Origin: Daucus carota subsp. sativus
Taxonomy: Eukaryota; Streptophyta; Magnoliopsida; Apiales; Apiaceae
Reading direction: 5' to 3'
Length of the DNA stretch: 64,000 nt
NCBI RefSeq assembly: GCF_001625215.2
Contig: NC_030385.2
Coordinates: forward strand, 44,975,598-45,039,597
Both the position numbers and the translations under genes were made by a program. The notes under the pieces were generated by a model. The model saw nothing but the letters and a program-made list of their open reading frames with translations, was not told the DNA's origin and made no database searches. Every line of letters starts with the position of its first letter. The stretch's first letter is position 1. This document shows, one piece after another, positions 33,523-45,164 of the stretch.

Positions 33523-35891
33523 TTATAAACGTGTATTTTACGAAAAAGCATGCCCAAATGGCATGTCATTTTCAGTTAAATATATATTAAAAACTGTTGC
33601 ATTATTATAGCATTGCTACTAAAATGTACTTATGAATATTGGGCTAATAATTTAATTGGAATTAGGAATCGGGCTTGATGATATAGTTGGTTATATTAAC
33701 TTATAATTATGATGAAGATTATATAACTATCCTGAACTATATTTAAAAGTCTTAATATCTATAAGATATAATATTTATATAAAATTTATATTATTTATAA
33801 TATAAATATAACATAAAAAATTAATAAAAAACATGCTAAATAAATAAAAGACATACTTAGCTCATGGTGGGGATAATGACACGATCCCATGCCGAGATGA
33901 ACCTAATCTAGATTCAAAGTTAAGCCCCCATCAAATTCAAAATCTCACTTCCAAGAAACATCATATCAAACCACGTAACAACTCCACACAACACCAAGCA
34001 AAAGAAATCGTAAAAACAAGCCGAGTGGACCAACCGATATAACCAATGCCGCATTGCCAACCGTGTTGTCACTTCTTACACTTCTTTGACCATTGACTTT
34101 TACATTTGTTGTTCATGTAATAAATTAAATTAAATTATAATAATAATCAATCTTTTTATAACACGACCAGTTGTAATATTTGTACAACAACAAATTACAA
34201 ATTTATAAGCTATCAAAAGGGTTCAAAACCCACTTTTCACAACTAATCAAATCTTCTCCATCTTCTCTGCTCACAGATTTCTTCTCCCCTCTTTATCCAT
34301 TCTTTCAGTCCAAAGGGGTATGCTTGTATTTATTTATAATAAATTTGATTCTATTTATTTATTCGTGGTCTTGTATTATGTTTCTTGTTGTGTTGTATAT
34401 TTATATTTGCTTAAGCTTTACGCCGAATTGGGTCGAGTTTTTTTCTTGATTTTGTTGTAAAGATTGGATTTTTATGGTTGGAATTTAGCTTAGGATTAAT
34501 GGGTTTGTGCTAGAATTTGTCGATACGTGTTGGTGTATGAAGTATCGTGGTTCTTGTAAATTGTTGAGGAAGCATGTGTTTGTCTTGATGATAGATTATG
34601 TTTAGTACAATTGATTATGGATACATTATGATGTTTAGTTGATGATAACTTGATGAATTTGTGCACCCATTGCCATGTTTTTCGAGTTTTATGCTCTGTA
34701 GATTACTGTTTTTGTTGATGAATTTGTACACCCATTGCCATGTTTTATGTGTAGATTACTAGATTACTGTTTTGTTGATGCTGTTTTCTTGATGATAGAC
34801 CATTTTTTTTGCTTTCTGGAGATGCTCTTGCATTTGCAACATTTGTGGTTATAATGAAGAAAGTTTTTTATTTTTTTTAAAGAAGATGAGTTAGTTAATG
34901 AAAGAAGTGCAATCTATATTCTATCTAATTAACAACAATGGCTCTGATTGATATTTTCTTTGATCTAGTATTCCCATGTATAATGTAGATACGTTTCAGC
35001 TCATTATCTTATTATTGAACAGCTCTGGTTGCTAATTTTTGTCTGGGCTGAAAGATATTGAAGGCAGAGCTGATTGCTTCTTATCTTGAGCAACATTCAT
35101 TTTGGATAAATATACTTTGTGTGCATAACATTCTCAGTGACACTAATCAACACAATTCATTCGAAGAGATTTCTAATTACTTGAAGGTGAGCCATTATTT
35201 GTCATTTTTTCCAACGTATTAGGTTGGTGTTGAGGCTTGATGTTATTGGTGTGGTATGCATCTTTGAAACATAATGTTTATATCGTTAATAAGATTTTTG
35301 TATTACTTATTAGGATTGATCCGATAATTGCACTACCATTGTAGATATTTATGATATTATGATTGTATATAATTACTGCATAGTCTCGAATGTCTATATA
35401 ACGGCTCCTTCAATTAGAGCTACGCTAATACCTTTTTGTTTATTTTTTCTTGAAATTCTCATAAAACTTCCACAATGTTCCTGACACTAGAATTATTATG
35501 ATAAAATATTGTCTTGGCTTATAATTCGTCAATTAATATTTTACTGTAGAAGCAGCTTTAGAATATTTGTTAAAATTTAGATCATCGTGTTTTGCCGATT
35601 ATTTTAACAATTTATAGAACCGAGAAACGACCAATTAAAGTTCTCGACCATAATTACTGTGCCACAACCGAGTACAGGGAGAAAAAAGCATGTTAATGAA
35701 GTAGGAAATGCTCTTCTGATGATTATAGTGAATGGCTATAGAGCTAACAACTCTTCTACTCTTATAGTTGGATGACATAAAAACGTGAAAATTTAAATTA
35801 ACATATAAATCATATTGAAGTTCCGGTGATCATTTTATTTATTTTCTTGCAGGTAGAACTTGAGGTACTTGATGAACTAACATTTCTCATT
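33523..35891 (+). promoter_or_regulatory. promoter and 5' untranslated exons of DA1
   Basis: A CT-rich segment at 34250-34318 ending in a GTATGC donor looks like a 5' UTR exon. A second possible untranslated exon lies near 35053-35186, before GTGAGCC. The coding exon opens at an acceptor CTTGCAG at 35847-35853. The 34.6-34.8 kb part of the presumed intron holds an imperfect repeat, GCACCCATTGCCATGTTTT against ACACCCATTGCCATGTTTT. Confidence 0.45.
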
Positions 35892-38800
35892 ATGGGTTGG
35901 CTTAGCAAGATTTTTAAAGGCTCGAGTCATAATGTCTCAGAAGGCCAATATGATTGGAGATATAGTGCAAACTCTAATGAGAATTACCCATCTACATCAC
36001 AGGTCACTACAGTTGATATATATGGAGATGTCTTTGCATTATCAGTTTTTTAGTTTTTTTAATTAGCTTCCTTCTTATGCTATGCTGTTGCATTGGTATC
36101 TTTAATCACTATAAGTAATATTGCCTTAACCTTCTTATTGTAATTCTGGACATGCAGGATGCATGGTCAGACACAGAAGATATCGATCGTGCAATTGCTA
36201 TATCCTTGTCCGAAGAAAATAAGAAAGGAAAACATGTAATTGGTGTGTAATTTAGCCATTTAGTCTGCAAAATGAATACTCTTCTCAGTGACAATTAAGT
36301 AGGAAGTTAGTTCACACTTGATGCTAAATTGTTGATAATTTCTTGCTAAACCTGGATATCTTGACTTCTAATGATATTAGTAGTAACTAACCGCAGATAA
36401 TTAAATTTGTGAATTAAATTATAGATTTTCTGTTATAAATATGCGAGTTCTTTGTTGCTATCTTTGTTTTGGTTTCAGTTAGAAATTAAATCAGTTCAAT
36501 TTTTGCATCACATATACCCTGGTTTATGACAAACTAAGTAGTTCTCTATGTTTCCAGTAGCTGATGAATCCCAACTGGAAGAAGATGAGCAACTTGCTAG
36601 AGCTCTACAAGAAAGCTTAAATTTTGATTCTCTACCTGAGAATGGAAACAGAAATGGTAATGTGGGCGGAAAAGGAAGAAGAAAGGAACATGTTAGCGGA
36701 AACGGGACAGGAAATGGATATGTGAGCGGAAACGGGACAGGAAATGGACATGCAAGTGGATATGGGAATGGGATAGGAAACGGACATGTAAGCGGAAATG
36801 CAATGGGATATGGAAATGGTTCTGGAATGGGATTGGGCAGTGGAAATTTTTATCAGCCTATACCTTTTCCTTATTCTACTGGCTTCAGGTATCATAACTC
36901 ACTATCTTGATTATGTTTTTGGTCCCTTCATTTATGGTCAACATACTTTGCTAAGAAAATTGCTGGTTATTGAGCTGTTTTTGATAGGACCCACCTACAA
37001 ATATTTGAAGGTACTGTGTAGTAATATATTTCGCGTTACTTTTAATCTGGGCTTAAAAGTTTTCAAAACATCTTGTAAGCTGTATGATATTGAGAAACTA
37101 AAAACATGCTTTAAAGTTTTTCAACCAGATTTACTAAATCTTGTAAGAAACTCACTTAATGCCAAGAGTTGGTAGGAAGTACTTTGTTGAACAACTTATT
37201 ATATTTTTGTGATTTTATATGATAAGAGTTAATATCATCATTCAAACGGGATATAGTATCAAATCTATTTTTCTTATTATATTTTCCATAACTCATAAGT
37301 TTTCCATAAATTCAAAATCACCCTGACAACTTTAACTTTGCACTTTTCACTTTAAGTCGTATGTCATAATTTTAATTTTACCCTAACGAGCTTATGATCA
37401 AGCATTTTTAATACTAAATTTTCAGACACCTACCCCAGTACGTCATTAAATAGAAATTGTTTTATGTTTCCATTTGCATGCTGCATGCATAATGCGTTAC
37501 AATTTTTGTAACACTAGATGGGACATAGGAGAGAATTACACCTACCCCCCTGCTTTGCATGTTGCTTTAATGCAAACATGGGCCTTTTTTGCTCAGAACT
37601 TTGTATATTTGCTACTATATCTTTTCTTAGAGAGATGTCTGGGTAAGTTTCTTTCACCCTTTAGTCGATTCTAGAGTCCGAGTTGCACCTCTAAATATTA
37701 GATTTAACAAATTTTTGGTTACTGGTGTATACCTTGGGTCTTTTAAATCATTATGCATAAGATAGTTCAAAGATAGTATGTTGATCCCAACTTCTCCTGT
37801 GGTAGGATATGTGCTGGTTGCAATGTTGAGATTGGCCATGGGCGATTTTTAAGTTGCATGGGTTCAATTTGGCACCCAGAATGTTTCCGATGCCATGCTT
37901 GCCACCAACCAATAGCTGATTATGAGGTAGTCACTCGAACTGATACTTTGTTGTGCACCGGCACTTTTTTACTATTTCTGTCGCACCAAAATCCTATCTT
38001 TGCAAGCCCATTTGCAGATGAAAACCAAAAAAAAAATGGCTCTGATTAAAAAGGAATCAATTTAGATTTTGATAAATTTATTATTGTATTGGCAACTCCT
38101 TTTATTTTTCGAGATATCTACACTTCATTTGTACCCTTAGAGCATCTCTAACACAGTCACCCTTTAGAGGTGCAAGACTTGTCCCAACTCATCATAAATA
38201 ATAATTTTTGAATTTCTTCTCTATCCAAGTCATATATGGCTACCTCTAACTCCATTAGTTGGCACCCAATATAAGGCGCCAAAATGGTTCCCGAACAGAT
38301 GATAAAGAAACTAGATACAAGAAAATATGTAAAATGATATATACTTTCAAGACAAGTATTTGTACATTATCCAATTAGAGGGGGTGCCTAGAGGGTGCCA
38401 AAAGTTGGGAACTTATTTTGTCACTCTCTGGGCACCCTTGTAACTCCAATAAGGAGGCACCCAAGTGTGCCATTCCTCAGATTTTGGCACCCCTCTTGGC
38501 ATCCCAATTGAAGATGCTCTTGGAATGATATTCAGGCTGTTGGATGCCTAGTAGTACAATAATGATTTTTGAGTGTAACACATATCCGGCATGTGGTGGT
38601 AGAGTAATGGCAAAACAAGTTGTAGTGCTGTAGAGGGGGTGTTATTTTGTTAGATTAATAGATGTTACCTTCTCTTGTGATAATTTCTTCCAAGTCTGTA
38701 TATTACTATATCTTTTTATAGTTTTTTTTTCTTTTGCAGTTTTCTATGTCTGGGAATTATCCTTATCACAAGTTTTGCTACAAAGAACATTATCACCCAA

Positions 38801-39882
38801 AATGTGATGTTTGCAATCACTTTGTAAGTATCTCTTAGTATAATATATAAGCATATATGTTTAGAGTTGTTCTGCATATATTTTCTCCCAAGCTAATCCT
38901 GCATATTTGGCATTCACTTTAATGTGATGGCCTATCTAACGCCCATTTCTAAATGAGTGATATATGTGTCTTTCTGTGTATAAAATGACCATGATGACTA
39001 CCAGCGATAGCTGAGTTCGTATCAACTTAGCTGAGTTTGTATCAACTTGTAGTGGTAAACGCTGACTGTTTTTTTACACATCAATGATGGTTATCAAAGT
39101 ATTAACTGTCATTATGAGTTCTAAAGTACTGTGCATGTGCCCTAATAGTTTCAACTTTCAACCAAGTGAGGTCTTGAGTATGACTTAAAAGAATGCTGGC
39201 AAAAATTAGTTAGTTTCAGGTCTCTTAAATGCTGTCTCAACTAATAGTCTTCCTGTTAACAGTAATGTCCTTGACACCACCTTGTTACAAAAAGTTATTA
39301 ATTGGAATAAGAGCTGGTTTGGGCACATGATGTTTTTGTGGAATTACACCTGGCACAAAAAAATTTAAAATCTTGTGTGTACTGTGAGGAAGTATATGCC
39401 ACTCTTGCAGTACAATTTAAAAGCTAAAATGTCTTCTTCAATGCCAGAGACCTGTGCAAAATTAGTGGATTCCACAGTTGCACAATGCTTATGCAGAAAT
39501 AACTGGAAATACTAGATATTCTCAAAGATCTCTATCTATTCTTTGTGCGGACAATTGCCTTGGAAGCTAAAAAAAAAAAATGCATCAAATTACATGCTGT
39601 TGAACCTTCTTAAACTTTTCTGCATTTACGTAATCATATTCACATATCTGTAATATTTTTCTTCTTTTACTAGTTTGAAAATATAGTGTAACGTCTGTTT
39701 AAACACATTTAATTTTTCTGCAGATTCCAACGAACGCAGCTGGTCTAATTGAATATAGAGCGCATCCTTTTTGGGCCCAAAAATACTGTCCTAAACACGA
39801 GCATGATAGAACTTCGCGGTGCTGTAGCTGTGAGCGAATGGAGGTTATTTTGATAGCTTACATAACTTTCATTCTTGACGGC

Positions 39883-39940
<58 letters not shown>

Positions 39941-40929
39941 TATTTAAGTCTGATTTTGCTTTTTAACTTTTGTATGTAGCCACAAGACACCAAATATGTT
40001 GCCCTTGATGATGGCCGCAGCCTTTGCCTAGAGTGTCTGGATTCTGCAATTATGGACACTGACCAGTGTCAACCTTTATATCTTGATATACGAGAATTTT
40101 ATGAAAGTTTAAATATGAAGGTGGAACAGCAAGTGCCACTACTCTTGGTTGAGAGACAAGCTCTTAATGAAGCCATGGATGGGGAGAAGAGTGTAAGACA
40201 TTATAATAGGCTGACACTGCCATAAATATATATTTCTGTAGCCTTTATTTGACGGGTTGTCAATTTAAGGGTAATGAGCTTGTTTTTTCTAAAATGAAAA
40301 TCTTCTTTAACAGGGTCATCATCACATGCCCGAGACCAGAGGACTTTGCCTTTCTGAAGAACAAACCATCAGCACTGTAAGGACTTATAAATATTCCTGC
40401 TTCTTTCTTTGTCCTTCTCATCTCTTAATTAGTTTTAATTACCACGAATTGCGCAAACATCAGGTTTTAAGGCGACCTAGAATAGGAGCAGGAAATCGAG
40501 CCATGGACATGAGAACAGAGCCATATAAGCTGACACGTCGCTGTGAGGTGACAGCAATTCTGATCTTATATGGCCTTCCCAGGTATTGTTATACACTTTC
40601 TGCAACAGATGTAGTAGATATGTATTGAGTAATTTAGTCCATATTGTTACGACATAGTAGTATTGAATCAAGCACCTGTATCTTTATGTAACCCCTCCAA
40701 TGGAAGGTAAAACAGATATAATATATAACATAGTTATTTAAAAAGAAACTAGTTTTCTATTTTATTGTAATTGATTCTGAATCCGCTGAAATAATATTGT
40801 AGGATAAGGAATAATCTATAAAACCCTGAATAGATCGAAGCAAGGTCTTTGCTCCTAATCTGACTGAAGGTCTGATAATATAGATACAGGAGGTGGTTGA
40901 TTTATCTGTGAACACTGAAAGGGACCCCC

Positions 40930-40960
<31 letters not shown>

Positions 40961-42234
40961 AAAAAAAACAAGGAAGAAGAAAAGATAACAATTAATAATG
41001 ATAAAAACAAGATAAATAATAATAATAATATACACTCTTTATTAATAAGCGAAACTCTTTTAAATGGAACGTATGAAGTACCAAATACCAAAGTACTAAT
41101 GAGTATGATGCCCTGTTATTCCTGTGCAAATTAATGACCTGCAAAGTCAAAGACAGTGACTCCAAACCTGCAAATTAATTGTGATCTTTCGGTTGAAGCA
41201 GAAGGATATTGAAATTCTGAAAGCACTTTTTTGTAGTATAAAAATATCTCACACAGTCGTCAAAAAAAAATAAAATATCTCACACAAGTGCAATGCAAAC
41301 CCAAGAGAATTATGATCTCTCAAGTATTTAAAATGGCAGCAGTTAAAAAGAAATTTTGCAAGGAAAGAATACTTTAATTTTTAAGCACTTTTGTGTATAC
41401 GCGATATCTCACACATGTGCAGCGTAAACCTAGAAATTTGTAAATCCCCTTACCCTGAAAAAAAAATTCTAGGTAAGTTAACATTAGACGCGTTAGTCAT
41501 CTCTTGTGAGATTCAAACATGGGACGCAACGCGCCTCCACCTTACTTTACTGGCTGAGCTATTCCTCTGGTTCACTTACTATCTGAACAGTGTAATGCAT
41601 TATGCATATATGGTCTGCACTTTGCACAAAACTTTATGTGGACAGTATGTTATCTTTCAGTGTGGTTAAGTTGGAACAGTCTGTTCGTTTAAAATCTTTA
41701 ACAACAAATAATCTTTCATACAGATTGCTGACTGGATCTATTCTAGCTCATGAGATGATGCATGCTTGGATGCGACTTAGTGGTGTGTTTCTTTACACAT
41801 ATTCAATGTATAGTGATTATAACATTAATGATAGTGCTCTATATTTTACGATTATAACATCAGAACACCTAAATCTTACAACTAGTTTGCGAATTACTAT
41901 GATTTGAAGTTTATGGTGAACAACCACATGACTTGAATTTATGCATCTTTGACATTAAGGTTATCGGACCCTGAGCCCGGATGTTGAAGAAGGTATCTGT
42001 CAGGTGCTAGCTCACATGTGGTTAGAATCGCAGAGAGCTTCTGCTGAACAATCAAACCAGAGGACTAGTTCTCCATTTGATAAAAAGCTCGGTGAGTTTT
42101 TCAAACACCAGATTGAATCCGATACGTCACCGGTTTATGGAAATGGCTTTAGAGCCGGGAATCAGGCAGTGCTTAAATATGGTCTTCAAAGGACCCTGGA
42201 CCACATTCGGTTCACAGGGACCTTTCCATATTGA
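35892..42234 (+). CDS. DA1: DA1 family ubiquitin-activated peptidase
   Basis: Eleven coding exons (35892-36002, 36158-36242, 36558-36888, 37806-37926, 38740-38823, 39724-39843, 39980-40192, 40314-40376, 40464-40582, 41724-41782, 41960-42234) give 526 residues, near the usual DA1 length. Two ubiquitin-interacting motifs come first ([16 protein letters not shown], about 43-58; [14 protein letters not shown], about 71-85). The LIM domain starts at [14 protein letters not shown] (about 177) and runs through [10 protein letters not shown] and KCDVC. The conserved DA1 C-terminal block holds the zinc-peptidase motif HEMMH at 425-429 and the downstream [12 protein letters not shown] helix. DA1 is known to limit the period of cell proliferation in seeds and organs by cleaving growth regulators after ubiquitination. 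Residues about 90-165 are an unusually long Gly/Asn repeat. The first donor, CAG then GTCACT, is weak. No damage seen. Confidence 0.95.
36660..36840 (+). repeat. in-frame Gly/Asn-rich minisatellite in DA1 exon 3
   Basis: Units of about 30 bp, GTGAGCGGAAACGGGACAGG then AAATGGA(T/C)AT, repeat two to four times with drift, giving VSGNGTGNG(Y/H)-type peptide repeats. They lie between the second ubiquitin-interacting motif and the LIM domain. Confidence 0.9.
38140..38519. mobile_element. Tourist-like MITE in a DA1 intron
   Basis: Ends GAGCATCTCTAACACAG and CCAATTGAAGATGCTC are inverted, flanked by TTA and TTG (one mismatch). The interior has facing copies of GGCACCC / GGGTGCC. It lies in the intron between the two LIM exons. 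Confidence 0.75.
39883..39938. repeat. compound (CT)n(AT)n microsatellite
   Basis: About 13 CT units run straight into about 15 AT units, inside a DA1 intron 40 bp upstream of an acceptor. Likely length-variable. Confidence 0.95.
40925..40968. repeat. C26-A18 double homopolymer in a DA1 intron
   Basis: Twenty-six C bases are followed directly by eighteen A bases. On the minus strand this reads T18-G26, a strong G-quadruplex-type tract. Assembly error is possible in such runs. Confidence 0.9.
41480..41590 (-). repeat. tRNA-like (SINE-type) segment in a DA1 intron
   Basis: On the minus strand, AATAGCTCAGCCAGTAAAG resembles a polymerase III A box, and about 45 bp later GTTTGAATCTC resembles a B box. 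It is too diverged for a working tRNA gene; a tRNA-derived SINE head is more likely. Confidence 0.4.
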
Positions 42235-45164
42235 AATTTTGGGTCAGCCTTTTGATAGTTGTGTATCATTTGGTTTCATCTTAGGATTTTAAGATGGCCT
42301 AAAGAAAATATACTGTTGATAGGAGAAGAGACATACATATATATTCCTTGTAAATTTATTCTTTTTGTGTACTGCTGATTACGTAATAAAATTATTCTTG
42401 TTTTAAAAAAATATAAATAAATAATCAGCTCGTCAACAATATCTCTACCGCGTTTAGTCAAACACAAACAGCACCACAGAAGGTAACTTAAGTTCACTTC
42501 CTAATGCAAAATTTGATATTGTAAAATCTAAAATATTTGCAACTCGAATATAAGATAAAGATACAGTTTTAAGTGAATGATGCACCATCTTTATTTTTTA
42601 TTCTTTCTTTATGTATTAACCACGAATACTCGTCAAAGACGGTTGATTTTGTTCAATTGGATGATGAGAAAAATACGCATCCAAATTATTTTGAAATTTT
42701 GATGATTTAAAAAGTATTATTTCAATAAATTTGTCGGAATGAAGTAAGTTATGGTAAACAAATATATACTCACTTTGTCTCTCTCATTTATTTACAGTTT
42801 TTTTCACTGCTCGACACGTTAAGGCTCTTATAAAACATAATTTTGTAATTTATTTTTGAAAATTTTTTTTGTGTATAAAAATTCAAATATAAAATATTTA
42901 TTCAAAAGAAAAAAAATTAAAAAATAAATTACGGAACTATGCTTTTGTGATTAACAAGATTTCTTTTCTTCCGTTTCTTGTGTGGTCAGGTATTTAGAAG
43001 AGCATATCCGGTGCCTGTGGGCCAAATATGAGCATTACTAGAAAATAAGTGCCAATAGGGTGCGAGTGTGATATTGTAAGTTGGTGGCATATGTTTAGGT
43101 AAAATAAAATATTAAATATATTGAATTTTAAAATTTTAATATATAACAGTATTATTATGAAAGAGTCGAAGCTTAATATATAATAATAATCAATATATAT
43201 AAAAAGTGTTATTAAATTAACACAATGATCCCCTTACAAAATTAATGGTTAGTAAATAGCAATTGATTATTATTAAAGTAGATTAATTATTTTAATTAAC
43301 TGATTAAGCACATCTAACGAACAGTTTGAATTAGTTGTTTTATTTGAAATTATTTGATAAATAATTACTATTAAATTAGCTTTTTATATATTGACTCAAT
43401 TTGAATTAGCCTTTTATATATTAAGTAGATATAGGTCGGTGTTTTAACTAAATAATTCATATGAATAATTTCTTCTAAATCACTAATTAATCTAATTAAT
43501 TATCAGATATCAATATTAAAGTCACGTGATTCCTTTGATCAAATATCTAGCTCAACCAGATCTCTTAATTTTACTAAAAAGTTTAACGAGCTTCTGAATA
43601 GGATCATACACTTTCGAAAACAAAGTCCACATCACTTATAAATATTCCGTGATGAATAATTGTTACCAAGTACATTTCATAATTTCTGTATATATTATCG
43701 ATAATGTTTTCTTGTGATATATTACATTAATATTAAACCAAAAATAAAAATTGTATACACATATGAGATATGGTATATAAGTTTTATTAATTCTGACTCA
43801 AAATAATTTGATCTCAAAATATGTTATCGAAAATTCAAGTAAATTAAAAATATTGTGATTATTGATATATATATTTAAATTTTTATTTTTTTTGACAGAG
43901 TCGTTTCGATTCTTTGAAATAACTCAGATAAATTTAATAAGTTTTTTTTAAAAAAGACCCGATAGCTCTAGATCAAACTTATCTGACATCACCCGTTTAG
44001 ATAAAAACCTTATCTGACATCAAAATATATATATCAGAAACTCAAGAAAAATTGGAAAAAAAAAGGTTATATATAGAGGTGGTGGAAAAAAGAAATAGAG
44101 CGACCAAACACAGAGCACAAGACAAATAGGATGAGAAGAGAGTTCTGAGAGAAGTGGATCAGATCTAAAACAACACAAGAAAAGAAACCCACTTCCCCAT
44201 AACCCTCATGTCTCTGTACTATGTTATCACAACATAACTCCACTTCTATAAATGAACAACAAAACATAACCCCTCCGTTGTTTATCATAACTCTACTGGT
44301 ACGTAATTCTTGATTTACCCATGTTTCTTTGTCTTTTTTCTTACATCTTTGTATGAATAGATGGATTTGTTTCCTTTTATATATGTCAATACTAAATACC
44401 CTTCATGCAATTTTAACTGTAGTGTCTTTTTGGTTCTTGCTATTTCAAGAACATGATGTGCCTAGTTTTTGTTTTTTTACTGTTCCATTGATTTTTGAAT
44501 GATCCTGATCCTTTTTTGTGTGATTTAGATGTGAAATTTGTAGTCTTTTGTGTGTAATAATTGTGGAGGTAGTGTCATGAAGAATTGTTTTGTATTTTAT
44601 TTTATTCTGTTACAATGCATCTGACCTAAATTGAGGATGTGTGTTTATATATATATTTTTGTTTGTGACTGGAATTTAGAATGTAACAGATACTATAGAC
44701 AAGAATTGGTTATGATTATGATTATGTTTGCGCAATAGGGATATAATACAGGTTCTGTGATAAAATTAGTGTGCGTATGCTTACAAACTTTGAAGAGAAA
44801 TTCAATTGATCTGATAGGACTACATCTTGAATATGAGAGTTTTTCGTTGGCATTGTTTTTAATTAGGTTGTACACCTTTAAACTTCCTGGAAACTTTTAC
44901 CTTAAGTTATAGAGCAATTGTCATAATGAACATATAAAATAAGTTTTTGATTGTGATTCTCCTGATTCAAACGAGGCAGGTTAAGTCTACTAATAAGGCT
45001 CTACTATTCTCTCCCATCTTGGCCATGTACATCTCTTCCCTGCTATTGAGATCTAGAGGTTACATTGTTATGCTCTTGTGATGGTTCTAAGGATCTTTTT
45101 TAAAAATCACAGATGCTACAGTGACTTATTGGGGGAGAGTCAAGGCCACTGCATTTGGAAGAAG
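42235..45164. other. spacer between DA1 and LPAT, with a Stowaway relic and the LPAT leader
   Basis: At about 42770-42965 a Stowaway-like relic shows CTCACTTTGTCTCTCTCATT and, facing it, GGAACTATGCTTTTGTGA-type sequence similar to other copies. 43.0-44.0 kb is AT-rich and featureless. 44050-44300 probably holds the LPAT 5' untranslated exon, ending near CTACTGGTACGTAAT, with an acceptor ATCACAG just upstream of 45112. Confidence 0.4.

Noticed and set aside
34180..34449. 89-codon plus-strand frame upstream of DA1
   Set aside because: Spans a CT-rich leader and a likely donor; hydrophobic AT-rich translation without family similarity.
36632..36895. Minus-strand frame opposite DA1 exon 3
   Set aside because: Shadow of the Gly/Asn minisatellite on the coding strand.
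40757..41091. Two minus-strand frames with poly-Gly and poly-Phe
   Set aside because: Produced by the C26-A18 homopolymer and hydrophobic AT-rich translation; lies within a DA1 intron.
41480..41590. A functional tRNA gene on the minus strand
   Set aside because: A and B boxes are only approximate and no cloverleaf with matching acceptor stem could be drawn; kept only as a SINE-like segment.
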